Shown here: piece after piece, positions 26,009 to 37,794 of the stretch
How positions within the stretch are numbered: position 1 is the stretch's first letter
Layout: each line of letters starts with the position of its first letter
NCBI GenBank assembly: GCA_019828595.1
Contig: JAHQRK010000013.1
Location: 1,147,501-1,211,500, forward strand
Reading direction: 5' to 3'
DNA from: Aphanomyces cochlioides
Lineage: Eukaryota > Oomycota > Saprolegniomycetes > Saprolegniales > Verrucalvaceae
Length of the DNA stretch: 64,000 nt
Translations under genes and position numbers: made by a program
Notes under the pieces: model-generated
Told to the model about the DNA's origin: nothing
The model's database searches: none
The model's input: the letters and a program-made list of their open reading frames with translations, nothing else

Positions 26009-27322
26009 TCAAGCTCTCGGACGGATCTCAACTTTGTCTTTGGGATTTTCCAAGTCGTCGTCCGTGAACCACAACACTTGCAACTTCTTCTTTGTCGCGA
26101 TCAAACGTGACGCGCCAAACGATTTCTTGTCTGTGAATTCAGACCACGCCGGCGGGTCTTCGATCTGGGCCTTGACGTGGCTAGCCCCTCCTGCACCAGT
26201 TGTCATGTACACGGAGCCTTTGACAGGGTCAATCTTGTTTTTGTACAATGCTGCTGTCCGTTCAAAGCCATGGACATGGCCTGAGATGACGATGTCGACT
26301 TGGTTGGCGGCATAGACATCTTCGAGCTTTGCTTGGAGGCCACAATGAGGTTCTCGTGCAGCCTTCTCGTAGTTGCCACGCCAGCAGTCGTCCTTGTCAG
26401 GAATAATGTATCGGCCAGCCGACTCCGAGCAGAGGCATTGATGGTCGTCCCATGTGTTGTAGAACGGATTATGCTTGAATACGACAATGTAGGGCATCGT
26501 GGCGCGATCGATGGCTTTCAAGTCGGCTTTGAACCACGACAATTGTTTGTTTCGTTCACAAAGCCATGGTTTCGAGCCCACTTCAAACGAGCTACCCACG
26601 TAGTCGTCGAGAAAAACGCAATGGACAAGGCCAATGTCAACGGAATAGTACGTTCGAAGCGCTTCGGCATTCTTGGCCGTGATGGGTGACGCTGTCCGTT
26701 TCAGATAGCCCAAATACTTCTCTTCTTCAAAGCCTTTGTTCGCGCGAACGACTTCGTGGTTGCCCACGATGCCAATAGACGGAAACTTAGACAACACAGG
26801 AGGCTCTTGCAGATCGTACCATTCGTCCCAGACAGTGTGATTCCCATTCGCGTAGGAATAATCACCGACGATAACCAGCGTCTGGATCGGAGACGACTTG
26901 TACGGCTTCAGGAACGTTTTCATGGTCACATCTTTGAGTCCAACGTCACCAACAATGCCAAGAACCGTCGCGTCTGTGGAATCACCAGCATCAGGGGGCG
27001 TTGTAAATGTTGATTGGAACGAGCCAATTGAGTAAGAGTACTTGGTGTTGGGCTTCAAATTGCACAAGTTGGCTTGGTATAAGTGTGGCGACTTGTACGA
27101 GCCAACCTTGTACGAATCGGTCGTCGTTTCGACTGCCTTGGTCTTCTTGGCGCCTTCCACTCCATATTCCACCGTCGCTGGCTTGCTGGACAAGCTTGCA
27201 AAGTTGACTGACACACCATGAACACACTCTGGCGTGGTCAAGCCCAAGTGAACTTGCGTTTGGCTAGAGACGACAACAGCAGCAAGCGCCAAAGTAGCAA
27301 AAGTGTGGCTTAGGCACACCAT
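26009..27322 (-). CDS. secreted purple acid phosphatase
   Basis: 437 residues from the Met at 27322, chosen because MVCLSHTFATLALAAVVVSS is a signal peptide; the upstream in-frame Met at 27463 would bury it. A fibronectin-like N-terminal domain (to about residue 110, KPNTKYSYSIGS) precedes the metallophosphatase. The metal-ligand blocks are in order: GDVG, GDYSYAN, GNHE, VVFKHNPFY and GHVHGFER. Together they bind the Fe/Zn (or Mn) pair that hydrolyses phosphomonoesters at acid pH. The role is likely extracellular or vacuolar phosphate release. Single exon, intact, divergent from the interrupted beta-lactamase-like gene. Confidence 0.93.
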   Translation of the reverse strand: MVCLSHTFATLALAAVVVSSQTQVHLGLTTPECVHGVSVNFASLSSKPATVEYGVEGAKKTKAVETTTDSYKVGSYKSPHLYQANLCNLKPNTKYSYSIGSFQSTFTTPPDAGDSTDATVLGIVGDVGLKDVTMKTFLKPYKSSPIQTLVIVGDYSYANGNHTVWDEWYDLQEPPVLSKFPSIGIVGNHEVVRANKGFEEEKYLGYLKRTASPITAKNAEALRTYYSVDIGLVHCVFLDDYVGSSFEVGSKPWLCERNKQLSWFKADLKAIDRATMPYIVVFKHNPFYNTWDDHQCLCSESAGRYIIPDKDDCWRGNYEKAAREPHCGLQAKLEDVYAANQVDIVISGHVHGFERTAALYKNKIDPVKGSVYMTTGAGGASHVKAQIEDPPAWSEFTDKKSFGASRLIATKKKLQVLWFTDDDLENPKDKVEIRPRA

Positions 27323-28962
27323 GCCGTCAACTACGAAATAATACGAATGAGGACATGAAACGTTGGCGAGAGAGAGATTATGTTGTCGTTGGTCGAACTT
27401 GCTGATTGTTCCTCGTGACGCTTCATGGTACTCACAGCACGACAACGAAATGTAAGCTGACAATTTTGAATATTTATATGCAATTTTTTATCATGATCTA
27501 TAAATTTAGATATCTTTTAAAATCTTAAAATTGTCCAAATAAATTAAATTTGCATATAAATTTTACATATACCATCCACATACATATCACAGATCATCAG
27601 TTAAATTAACTCATTCAAGTATAAAACTTGTATGCACTAACTTCATGACGACGAAACCACGATATTCTTTTAAAATTGAGATAGATATTGCAGGCGAGTT
27701 CACTAAATTCATACATTCATACAGTATTGTGCTCTGAAGTTCAGAATGAAACTGAAAACTTTCCAGTTTCACAAAGTAGAGTTCGCTTGGAACTGTGCCA
27801 TGTACTTGTTTTAGGTAAATGTAGAAGACTGACTTCTTCAAATATGCAAGAAAATATTAATTATCAAAGGTTATTGATACAAAAGTTTCAATGAGACGAG
27901 TGAGAAGCGATGATAGAGCTCCATCCTCCCATTAATTCACGCGTCATGCCCTAGTCTATCGACCCAAAGATAACTTAAAAATTGGCCAAGCTGTCTACCA
28001 ATCTTTTCACCGTCGTCCGACTCATTTTGCTCGCCAGAACTGGCATCCCAATGAACAGACACTTGATACATTGAGTCGGGTGCTACGGACGGCAAGAGCC
28101 ATGAAAGTGTGCATGATCGATTGTACACTTGCAGGAGACGGTGGTGAGCAAACTCTGTTCGTAGCTTTTAGCACACTGTAGAATATCATCTCTCACTGGT
28201 GAGATTTGAAAGTTGTGGATATTGGATTTCCTGCAAGATTCATGCCTCATGCTTTTAAATTGATGATCTCACTCCACGACAGGTACGAGATATCTCTCCC
28301 AGATCGATGACGTCGGTTTAGCAGCATCACGTCGTCATGTTGTCATGGCTCGCACAGGCTTTGTTGTGAGGCTTTCCCTACTAAAATTTATACAATTCAA
28401 AATATCATCTAATAAAGGTATAAATTTAAGGAAACTCTGCCATGGAATCGTTTTGTCAAACGTTGAAATCCTGTGCCGACGCCCTCAAAGACATGCAACT
28501 AAGCTATTCCTGCGAAGGAAGAGCATGCCCAACGCTTCCTCGCCAATGCACCAAGCATGGCGTTCAGCGTGGTAATTGCATACCTGTATCAGCGTAAAAT
28601 CTGACGTGGGACATTGGATTTTCCGCTGGATTTGACAGAGTGTGGCGTGGTCAGAGACTACGCTCTCTCCTCTCTCGCGTATGGAGAGGCACTGTTGGAT
28701 TAACGAGAGCCACGTCAAGTATATGTAAGTGGGTAGATTGGATTTCGCCTGAAAGATCCTCGTGATGTTAGATTTGCTCCAAGCCTTGCAGAGGATTCTA
28801 TGGGTGACAAGCGACTTCCTTGCATTTCGCATTCTCCAACTTCACACGAAAGGAAAGACCGATAACAAGGAGACTCGGAACGCGTCGTCGGTGGATTGTC
28901 AGTGAAACAACATCAAATCATGATTGGATTCCCACACGGATGGGCTTTAAAGTCTTTGTACA
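27323..28962. other. intergenic, AT-rich, no gene recognised
   Basis: Promoter side of the phosphatase gene and 3' side of the tyrosinase gene. Nothing beyond short chance frames was found. Confidence 0.5.
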
Positions 28963-30750
28963 TTAGTGGAAGTCGGAGCTCACGGAGCAGTTGTAGTACT
29001 TGGTCAAGATGATCTTCCAGTCGGGGATCACAATAGGGTCCTTGCCCGACTTGATGTTTTGCAAGAGAGCAAAGTCAGGGGCAGATTCGTTGATGTTCAT
29101 AGCTTGCTTGAATTCTGGCGTGAAGTCCGTGATCGAGCCAGGCATGCAGCTTTCATGCATGACGACGTTCATCTTACGCAGTTCTTTCAACGCTTGATCA
29201 TGGGAAATGCCAGCACTCGACGCAGCGGCCAACACGTCGTTGCGCATGGCGATGGACACCTTGTTGGCGTCTTGGACGATTGGCTTCACGACGTTGTCGA
29301 TGGTGAAGGACTCGGTGTTGGACGAGGAGTTCACACTGGTTGATTCAGTCTCGACAGCCGCCGATTCAGCCGTCGAGCCGTCGCAGTTGAGGTACAAATC
29401 CCCCAACAGGCCCTTGATTTCATACGAGTAACCGAGCGATCGAACGTCCGTGAGCTTGTAGTACTGCGTGGGCAAGGCCTTGAAGAATTGGCCAATCAAT
29501 GGATCCTGGGATACATCGACGGGGTTGCTCGTTCCACCAACGCGCATGGTGAGGGAAGATGTTGGGCCAACACTGTAGCCAGTCTTGGTCTTGCAGCCTT
29601 CGAAGGACTTGGTGTTGGTCTGACGGCCGCTGTCGTTCAAGTTCAATGGTTCAACCTGGCAATGGTACCAGATCGTATGGAGCAAGTCGATGGTGGCGTG
29701 GTGGATGAAGAAGAAAGGATCCATGGGGGAGAGAGCCACGTTGCGCATCGCACCGCCCAAAGTATCGTGGAGGATGTTGTGGGGCGACAATTCAATGATG
29801 TGTGAGACCGAGGCAATGTCAGCGCCCGACGAGAACATGTGATAACGCACAGAGTCGATCGACATGTCGGTGATCATGGCGGTCTTGGACCAAGCACCAC
29901 GAGGAACGCAGTGGGCGCACGACTTGGAGCCATCACAGAAGTGGTCGAGAGGCGCCGCGTTCACGCACAGGTTGTTGGAAAAGGATGTGCCGTAGAAGGT
30001 CTTTGACGAATACGATCCTTGAGTCGAGCCGCCCAACGCCTTGGCGACAGGAGAACACGCTTCAATCGAGTTGCAGCGCTTGCTCGACGACGCCTTTTGC
30101 ATGGCGGCGTAGTGTTGGACGTAATCCCAGTAGGGCAACGTCAAGCACTTGTAGCGATCGCCCAAGCTTCGGAGCATGTTTTCATAACCCAAGAGGAACT
30201 TGCGATGCCAGAACAAGAAGACACACGTGCCGTGCGCTTCGACGTTGCCCATTTGCTCGCTGTGTATCAAGGCAAACTTTTGAAACATGCCCTTGTCCAT
30301 AGCAAGGCCAACGGCAGAGATGAAGTTGTCCTGCTCATCGGCAGTCATGGTATCCCACGACTTGCGAATACGGGAGCATGACGCGGGAGAAGGAGTTGGA
30401 GCTGAGGTAGGAGCCGAGGTAGGCGCCGACGTGGTAGGCTTGGTGGTCTTGGGGGAAGCAGTCGTTGGAGCAGCCGTGGTTGAGTCCATGATACCCGTAA
30501 CTGTGTTGGGGGCATCCACTTTGTCGCCGGCACCAGACTTGAGCCAGCAGACGTTGCCATCCCAGTTGAAGGCTTTGCAGCCAGGCGTAGCAATGCAATC
30601 GGGGATGCACTTCTTGTAGTCGGTGCGGTCCGTTTGACCAATGTCGTATTCAGGTATGTCGACATCCTTGATGATCGTGAAGGTGGGCGTGGTGGCAGCC
30701 AAGGCCGCGGAGGCGGATAATCCGAGGAGGATGGCTCGGGACGATACCAT
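28963..30750 (-). CDS. secreted tyrosinase with N-terminal PAN/Apple-like module (copy 1)
   Basis: 595 residues. Signal peptide MVSSRAILLGLSASAALAAT; Cys-rich PAN/Apple-like segment (48-71, CIPDCIATPGCKAFNWDG); Thr/Pro/Ser-rich linker (90-122); tyrosinase domain from about 125. Copper A histidines are His163, His173 and His182 (HGTCVFLFWH). Copper B histidines are His324, His328 and His350/351 (HNILHDTLGG, PMDPFFFIHH). It should oxidise phenols to quinones outside the cell, as in wall or zoospore-cyst hardening or host-phenol handling. A close paralogue lies in opposite orientation at 41187-43073. Single exon, intact. Confidence 0.94.
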   Translation of the reverse strand: MVSSRAILLGLSASAALAATTPTFTIIKDVDIPEYDIGQTDRTDYKKCIPDCIATPGCKAFNWDGNVCWLKSGAGDKVDAPNTVTGIMDSTTAAPTTASPKTTKPTTSAPTSAPTSAPTPSPASCSRIRKSWDTMTADEQDNFISAVGLAMDKGMFQKFALIHSEQMGNVEAHGTCVFLFWHRKFLLGYENMLRSLGDRYKCLTLPYWDYVQHYAAMQKASSSKRCNSIEACSPVAKALGGSTQGSYSSKTFYGTSFSNNLCVNAAPLDHFCDGSKSCAHCVPRGAWSKTAMITDMSIDSVRYHMFSSGADIASVSHIIELSPHNILHDTLGGAMRNVALSPMDPFFFIHHATIDLLHTIWYHCQVEPLNLNDSGRQTNTKSFEGCKTKTGYSVGPTSSLTMRVGGTSNPVDVSQDPLIGQFFKALPTQYYKLTDVRSLGYSYEIKGLLGDLYLNCDGSTAESAAVETESTSVNSSSNTESFTIDNVVKPIVQDANKVSIAMRNDVLAAASSAGISHDQALKELRKMNVVMHESCMPGSITDFTPEFKQAMNINESAPDFALLQNIKSGKDPIVIPDWKIILTKYYNCSVSSDFH

Positions 30751-33216
30751 TGCTGGTGAGAATTGAAGAATGAATCAGCGCGGCGTTGTTTCTTGGCCAC
30801 ATGGCAGAGGAACTGGATCGAATCGAGGGACAGGTTTGACGAAATGTTGGGAGCATTGTATAAAATAGAAAACTGTATAATTTTATATTTTTGGATTTTA
30901 GAGACAATCAACCTGAAAGCAATTAAGCTGTACTTTGGCTCGATTCTTAACGGGTGTACTTTTACGCTAGATTAGACGAGGATTCGTTTTACATGCATGC
31001 GCTCGCGAAGGTTCATTAGTGAACTCCATGGTAATGAACTTGAGTTAAACGTGCTGCTGTTGAAAATACTAAATCAACTTGAGTGTTCCCGACTTGCGGC
31101 GCTTATGCTTCATATTCGCGACCTCATTTATACAGTAGAACATGGGAATATATGGAGGGACTCTTGGGGCTATCATCGGGGGAGTACCCCTCTCACAATC
31201 TGTTCAGCTCAAAGTTGACCCCCATTCAAATTCTAGACCGGCGATGAAATTTATGGTCTAGCAGGGGCAGATATCCATTCCAGACTATAAAAGTTCTCGT
31301 AGCATCTACGTAGCTTGGAACCATGGCTTTTCTTTAAAACGATATCCTGTAAAATTTTATATATATTGAAATTGTGTTGGCCATGCGAAACCCATCTGGA
31401 TGTTGCATTCTGGATTCATTCAACTCCAGGCGACAGCTCCCCTTGACGTTGCGTCAAACGTCAACCTCTGCGACACGAGCAAGCGCTTAATTCCAGTCGT
31501 TTCTTCCTGCGCTGCCAGGTGCGCGCAGCCTTTTATTCACTACAATAAACTGCTGAGTACCTCGGTGCGGTGCCTTTTGGGTTCCTCCCGCGTCCTTGTG
31601 GTACTGTGTATGAGTGTAAGGACTGGCATATTCGCCTTTCTATCAAGTCAGCCATGCAAGACTTGTGAGTTACAGAAGTGGATCTGCAATCTCGTGTCTC
31701 TATCGACAAACGAACGATGGAACTGGTACTGAGATGCCATCTCGCGCGAGTTTTACATGGAGTTCTTGCTCTTTAGCCGTCAAAATGTCGAGAAAACGCC
31801 GTGACGACTCCTGTAGCTTGTTCAGGTTGTTTATATCATCGACGTCGGTTTTCAGGTCGTGGGTTGCACAGATTGACGTCATGTTGTGTGTCACAAGCGC
31901 GAGTAATCGATCGAATGGACAGATGGTTGTCAATTGTCAAGAGTCGCGATGGAAAGAAGGCGTCCAAATCCAAGAGTTTCGTCATCTGGCTGTGCGCTAA
32001 TTAGGTTAGCCTATGCGTAGGGCTTAGCTGCCATGGCGATAACGGTGGCGTGCTTTCAACGCTTCACAGCCACGTGGATGATTGACTTTTCTATGTCGAC
32101 CATTGTCGCCATATGCTACATAAGAGACGCGGTGGAATGCGATGTGCGCCGCCAGCACGAGATACCATTCAGAATCCAATGCAACCCAAGCATAACCTCT
32201 ACTTGTGACGAGAAATTTTGGAGTGACTCTTGAAGCATTTGTCAACGGCAATGTATTTTCTATGGTCCAGAACGGTCGCCAGTGAATTGCTTACAGCCTG
32301 TCGATGCTGCAGACATGGTGGCTCTGGTGGCAAGCTGGGTGAACAAGAACGTCGCATTTGACTGGATTTCTTTGGAAGGCCGTCGTGACATCTCAAGGGG
32401 AGCAGCTTCTGGGAAATTCAAGTACGCTTGCCATTAGACATCGGCCATCCCTCGAAGTCACGCATCCCATCCCCGCCAGAGCTGGTCGACATGTTTCACG
32501 GATCTTTCTTGAGGCTCGACCAGCGCGGCAGACTGAAAGCGAGTTGAATGTGGTTCATCTTGTTACTAAATTCCCCTTGAAGATATGGCTCTGGACAAAC
32601 TGCCGCCACCTCGTGCTTTGATCGATTTGATGATGAATGACAAAGCAGTCAACATGCTCGAACTCCCTCGATTGGTTCTGTCAACGCTTGGCGGTTTTGT
32701 GCTCCTCATGTGGTCCCCTCGACGAGCTATCCCTTGCCTCAATTAAGGCAACTTGGCGGGTTCTCTGAAGATGGCTCTTGCAACAAGTGCTCCTAATCAA
32801 CAATGCTTGCTCTATGGTTTGTCTCGGGGCCACACATGAACCTCCGACGAACCAACCGCCGTCCACTTTCAGCTCCCATGGACCAAAGAGACTCGATAAA
32901 GCTCTCGAGGAACAATATTGAAGCAGTTTGTTTCAGCTCCACGTGGAATACCATAGTCATGTCGTGCGAACAACCAAAATCTCCAACGCTATGCCGTATC
33001 CCCACTGTTCCCACTAGCAATCCTCCATTAGATTTCAACGGGAAGTCCTCAGTTCTTTCTTGATTCCCCCCTGTGGAGCGCTCTGTTCACAGCTTGAACA
33101 GTGTCCGATGGATGGATCATTGTGGTATTTCGTCAATTCTCGCGGTGGTCTTCCCTCGTGGCGGCTGGTAACTTCGATGGCAATGTGATCTGTAGGAGGA
33201 TGAATGCAATAAAAGA
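30751..33216. other. no supported gene; left arm of the inverted block
   Basis: Several overlapping short frames (31400-33060) are present but none carries a recognisable motif. In the right arm this position holds an ankyrin gene; I see no ankyrin repeats here on either strand. Confidence 0.45.
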
Positions 33217-33774
33217 TTAAATTAGCTTGAACATGGGATGCTTCCGCATGGCTTTGGTCATCCACTCGAGTCCGCTTTCGACGCCATCCCCTGATACGGC
33301 ACTTCCCGGCTGGAGATGCCATACCTGTCGCAATTGATCCAAGCCCATTTTCGCCGAGATTACCGCTGGATCCAAGGCTCCAACTTGGTCTTGTTTGTTG
33401 GCAAAGACTAGCACAATGCTATCTTTCAAGTGTTCTTCCCAGAGAATATTGTGCAGCTCTTCACGGGCCGTGTCCATGCGGGCGACATCGGTCGAATCCA
33501 CCACGAATATCACACCTTGAGTGTTTGGACACATCGTACGCCACACAGATCGAATCTTGTCGTGGCCGCTGAGATCCCACACGTTGAACTTGATCTGCTT
33601 GGTCTCGACAGCTTCGACGTTGAAGCCGATCGTTGGTGTTGTTGTGACCACTTGGCCGAGCTGGAAGCGGTACAGCAGCGTCGTCTTCCCAGCACCGTCA
33701 AGTCCAATCATGATGAGCCGAGCCTCGGCCTTGGAGAAGAGCTTCATGAAGACACGCGAGAAGATGCCGCCCAT
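33217..33774 (-). CDS. ARF-like small GTPase (copy 1)
   Basis: 185 residues. Gly2 (MGGIFS) is a myristoylation candidate. P-loop [11 protein letters not shown]; switch [13 protein letters not shown]; switch [19 protein letters not shown] in [18 protein letters not shown] as the G5 loop. The canonical WDxGGQ of ARF/ARL proteins is WDLSGH here, so both the second Gly-equivalent and the catalytic Gln are replaced. Slow hydrolysis or an unusual cycle would be expected. Role probably in membrane traffic or cilium/cytoskeleton functions. Intact, one exon, mirrored by copy 2 at 36736. Confidence 0.92.
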   Translation of the reverse strand: MGGIFSRVFMKLFSKAEARLIMIGLDGAGKTTLLYRFQLGQVVTTTPTIGFNVEAVETKQIKFNVWDLSGHDKIRSVWRTMCPNTQGVIFVVDSTDVARMDTAREELHNILWEEHLKDSIVLVFANKQDQVGALDPAVISAKMGLDQLRQVWHLQPGSAVSGDGVESGLEWMTKAMRKHPMFKLI

Positions 33775-36735
33775 GGTTCGAGTGAGGAACTCTGCTGGTC
33801 GGTCGTGCCAATGAAAGAGAGTCAGGCCAGGCCAACCCTTGTGCCATTGACATTCAATTTTCCGAATATATCAATTTCATCAAATTTGACATTATATTGT
33901 ATCGTTTTACAAAGACTTTAAAGCTATTTTGATACTTTTAGCTGTTGGTGAAATCGAATCTACCTGCTGCTTGCACCCCAACGCACGTAGATTACGACGT
34001 ACAATCAAGCAGTACTGCATTCAAATGCGCTTTGGTGATAGATAGAACGATAGCTTTTTCGGCGTTTCATGCAAAAAGAGCTCGGATTGTCGTGTATCAT
34101 TTCTTCTCTCAGTGATAAAGTCGTTTGAAAAATGATATAAGCCCAACGGCAGTGACAGGTCATCAACGATCGACCACAACAGTCACTTTCGGCGTCGCGT
34201 CTTTTTTAAAAGATGCCAAGACGCAAAAACAGAGTGATTTCGTACATAGAGTTGGCTTTATAGCTTGACAAGACTGCTTACCTCGGCAGTATGAGACCAA
34301 AGTCTGTAGAGTGTACAGTTCTGAATGGATCAATTCTATACTTTGTTGACAATCCTTAGAGAGGCTGTATTGATCATAGAATCGATGATGTGCTGAATGT
34401 CTGCCGCTACTTTGGTAGAAACATAGCAAGCTTTATGCACGCTAAACCTTCCATGGGAAGGACAGGACCTTGATCATTGGAGTTGAGTGCTCATCGATTG
34501 GGATGCGATTTTTCAAATCTTTTCTTCAATTTTTTCATAAAATACATCAAAATGATACAAATTTTGTGTATTCATGAAGAGGCGGACCACGAGAATTCTC
34601 GACCTCTTCCACCTTGTTCGCTCGTGAGAGAACACGCCGGAGCAAGTTGAAACGACAAGAAGAACAAATAAGGTGAGGACAAACCCAGAGCGGATGGTTG
34701 AGCTTGAAAGTGACTGAGTTGTTCACAACTGAGGCCAAAGCGAGCCTGGGCATGCTAGATATACGTCCTAGGAGGTCTCAGCCAGATGAGGAACCAGCAG
34801 GTCCGACAAGAAACAGAGCGGAATTTGAGTGTAAAGCTCGTGAGCTCTTTTAACTTTTTTATGTTTGATCGGGTCAAAAGACCCCTATAAAACAAGTGGA
34901 CGTCTGGATCGCGGCAGGGTCGGCCAAAGGCTTTACAGGAATATTTGGACTGAACCAAATATGTTTCATTCGTGGGGAGGAGAGAGCTCTTGTCTTCTTC
35001 AAACGAAAAGGCCGTTTAAAGGTGGATAGGTTTTGCAGCATGCTTGTTACTTGAGGTGTGTTTTTGTCACGTCAATTTCTTCAAAATGGTCATTTTTCTC
35101 GGCTGGTGGCTTCCAGGCTGGGGTCAAAGTCATGGTTGGACTCCACGCCAGGCGAGCTACCCGCGGGATTTCCCATGACTTCCTTGAAAAACCGCGGAAG
35201 CGACTGGTCCAGCAGGGACAGTAGTAAAGATAGCGGCGCGAACAAAAGGCATTCCTGGACTTGACGGAGAGGACTTGTCTCGGTCGATTTGAGTACTTGG
35301 AGGCAAATTCGAAAATGAAGTTTTGGTCACTGGCAGCCAAACTCCAGTCAGAAATCAACCGAAAATTCGCAGAATGTTCGTCCACCTACATTTTTAGATT
35401 CCCCAGCTAACAAACTCCAAGATATTTTTTTTCCACTGGGTTTTGTGAAGAGTGTATGTCGTTCGTCCAGCGCCGATTTCGGAAGCTCAACTTGCTGGCG
35501 GCGCTGCCTCCTCTGCCGCCATGTCTCGGCTCTATGCACAATGTTACACGGAGAATGCGAGAAAGAACGTCTGGAGGTTGAAAGCTGTGGAGTTTGACGG
35601 TCTCCTCGAGAAAGAAGCGCTTGTTTGGAGTGAATTTCGCCTGGACGAGCCTCTTGAATGTTGGTCCTGTCGCCACGACCAAACAAATTTTGGTCACGTC
35701 GGTCGCGGCGGGAGCACTGGATTGCTGAAGCAACGCGGGAAAATGTGCTGTCTTGTTTCGATTGGAGCGTGAAAATGCAGCTCCTTTTTGTCACCCTGTC
35801 AAACAAATCCACCACTGTCTTGACTGTGACAAGATGAAGCTCTTGTTACAATCAACAAGCTAACACTGTAAGTCGCATTGTGGCCTTTCGAGGCGCAGCG
35901 AAGTCGACGCCTCCAATGTCTGGCATTTCACCGTCTTTCGCATTGTCTAGCGCGCTTGATGTAGTCCACCAAGGGCTTTATTCCTCCATGTCCAGCCTGT
36001 GACAAAAAAGCTTGTCGAGTTGTCCCTGAATTTCTCCCTCATCGTGCCATCTGTCGACTTATCTTGTTTGTCCATCTCGGCAACACAGACAAATGAATTA
36101 CCAGCGCTCTCTCTGCGACAACGAGCTCGTGTCGAGTTGCCGCTGGGTTTTCCTCGTCCACGTCTTGTGCTGCACGTGAGACCTGATCCTTGGTTGAAAA
36201 AGCGTCAAAACTTCCACGGGCGATCATTACATTCATCTTGGTTGTGTCCATGCCGTCGATGCTAACGTCGGCGACGAGGATCGTCCTGAGAATGCTTGGC
36301 AAAGATCGAGAGGTCAGATGTATTTTTCTTCCCATCGCCCTCTATCTGGCGCTCGTCTCGAGGTCACTTTCTCTGCGCGTCTTCTTCCAGCTCTGCTTTG
36401 GGCGCTGTCTAAGCCACGAGAATGTGGTTATCTTGATGGGATTCCGTCCCGTGAGCGGCATTTTCTAGCGGCCCTCCGTCGACTTTGTCGGAAATCTGTG
36501 TCAGCATTCATGTCATCCTCCATACTGTACTCAGCCAGTTCAGACACCATCGATAAGACTAAAAATTAATATTGATATCGTCATACATTACGAAAGAAGA
36601 GTGGCCCTGTCCATGCTGTCGCAGAAGGTCAACAAAATCCACTGTTGCCCGTTCGTTCCTTGAAAAAGTTGAAAATTGTTAAAAATAAAATAAAAGTTTC
36701 AAAAGACGACAACTTGACGAGGCTGATCCGACGCC
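33775..36735. other. centre of the inverted block, no supported gene
   Basis: Nearly 3 kb between the 5' ends of the two divergent ARF-like genes. Short frames occur on both strands (for example around 35350-35815 and 36040-36335), but none has a motif or codon pattern I would trust. Confidence 0.45.
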
Positions 36736-37266
36736 ATGGGTGCTTGCTGCGGCCATCTCTTCGGTGACAAGGATGCTCGTGTGATGATTGTCGGGCTGGA
36801 CAATGCTGGCAAGACGACGCTTTTGTATCAGTACCTTGGATTTCCCGGGCCGTCGACGAAAACTGTCGGAAGCAACATCGAAACCCTCGAGGTGAACCAT
36901 CAATTGTACACTGCGTGGGATCACAGCGGCCAAGACAAGGTCCGACCGCTCTGGAGGCTCTATACTCAAAACACACGAGCGCTTATATTCGTCGTCGATG
37001 CCACCGACACGGCGCGACTCGACCAAGCGGCCAAGGAACTCAAACAAATTGCAGCCTTAGAAGAACTCGAGAATGTCCCCGTGCTAGTGTACGCCAACAA
37101 GCAGGATATCAAGGGGGCGATGAGCGGCCCCGCGCTCGAGAAGCGCCTTGCAATGGATCAATTGCACCAGAAACGCTGGCATGTCCAGCCCAGTAGTGCC
37201 ACAACTGGCCGAGGCGTCATTGACGGCATGGAATGGCTGGCAAGTGCATTAAAATCCAAGCGCTAG
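36736..37266 (+). CDS. ARF-like small GTPase (copy 2)
   Basis: 176 residues. Gly2 and Cys4/Cys5 (MGACCG) suggest dual lipid attachment. P-loop GLDNAGKTTLL; switch I TKTVGSNIETL, where the usual PTIGFN is altered; switch II WDHSGQDKVRPLW, which keeps the catalytic Gln but has Ser for the first Gly; NKQD in YANKQDIKGA; SSATTGRGV as G5. Divergent in sequence from copy 1, so the duplication is old or the two are different ARL types. Intact, one exon; followed at 37795 by the ankyrin gene on the same strand. Confidence 0.92.
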   Translation: MGACCGHLFGDKDARVMIVGLDNAGKTTLLYQYLGFPGPSTKTVGSNIETLEVNHQLYTAWDHSGQDKVRPLWRLYTQNTRALIFVVDATDTARLDQAAKELKQIAALEELENVPVLVYANKQDIKGAMSGPALEKRLAMDQLHQKRWHVQPSSATTGRGVIDGMEWLASALKSKR

Positions 37267-37794
37267 TCGAGACTTGTATCGCCTTTTAATCTTCGAGAGC
37301 TCTTTATACTTTACGACGACGATCTCCATCCAAACCACGCACTTTATATGGACTTTTGGTCTCAGAGCTGCTTTAGGAGAGCTCCCTCAGGGGGTTTCAT
37401 ACCCCTCTTTACCTCTAAGCACGACCAAATGAAGCCCAAAACAACGCCAGAGGGCGCTCGGGAGGAAGTCGACCGGCGTCAACCTTACTAGCACAGATGA
37501 GCGTGTAACCGATATGGTGAAACCGACAAGTCAGAACGGCGAGTCCAAAATAGATTTCCATAGATGGAGGCGACTCCTCCCGCTGCTTCAAGTGAAGCGA
37601 TGGCTTCTCAAGCCACGCCATCATCTGCTCCATCGTCACCAACCGCTCATCTCCAGCTTAAACCTGCCGATGTACCCAGAAGCACACTTTAACTCGAGTC
37701 TAACCTTGTTGTAGGATAACACTACGTCATCTGCAAGTGTATGCAGCCCTTTTGATGACTCACTCGCCAACAACTTTGTGTCTAGACGGCATCA
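37267..37794. other. intergenic, nothing recognised
   Basis: 3' side of the GTPase and promoter side of the ankyrin gene; no further feature supported. Confidence 0.5.

Noticed and set aside
29985..30619. Frames antisense to tyrosinase copy 1
   Set aside because: The tyrosinase frame is intact with all copper ligands; antisense frames are a by-product of its codon bias.
30751..33216. A decayed ankyrin gene in the left arm of the inverted block
   Set aside because: Expected by symmetry, but no ankyrin repeat pattern could be read on either strand.
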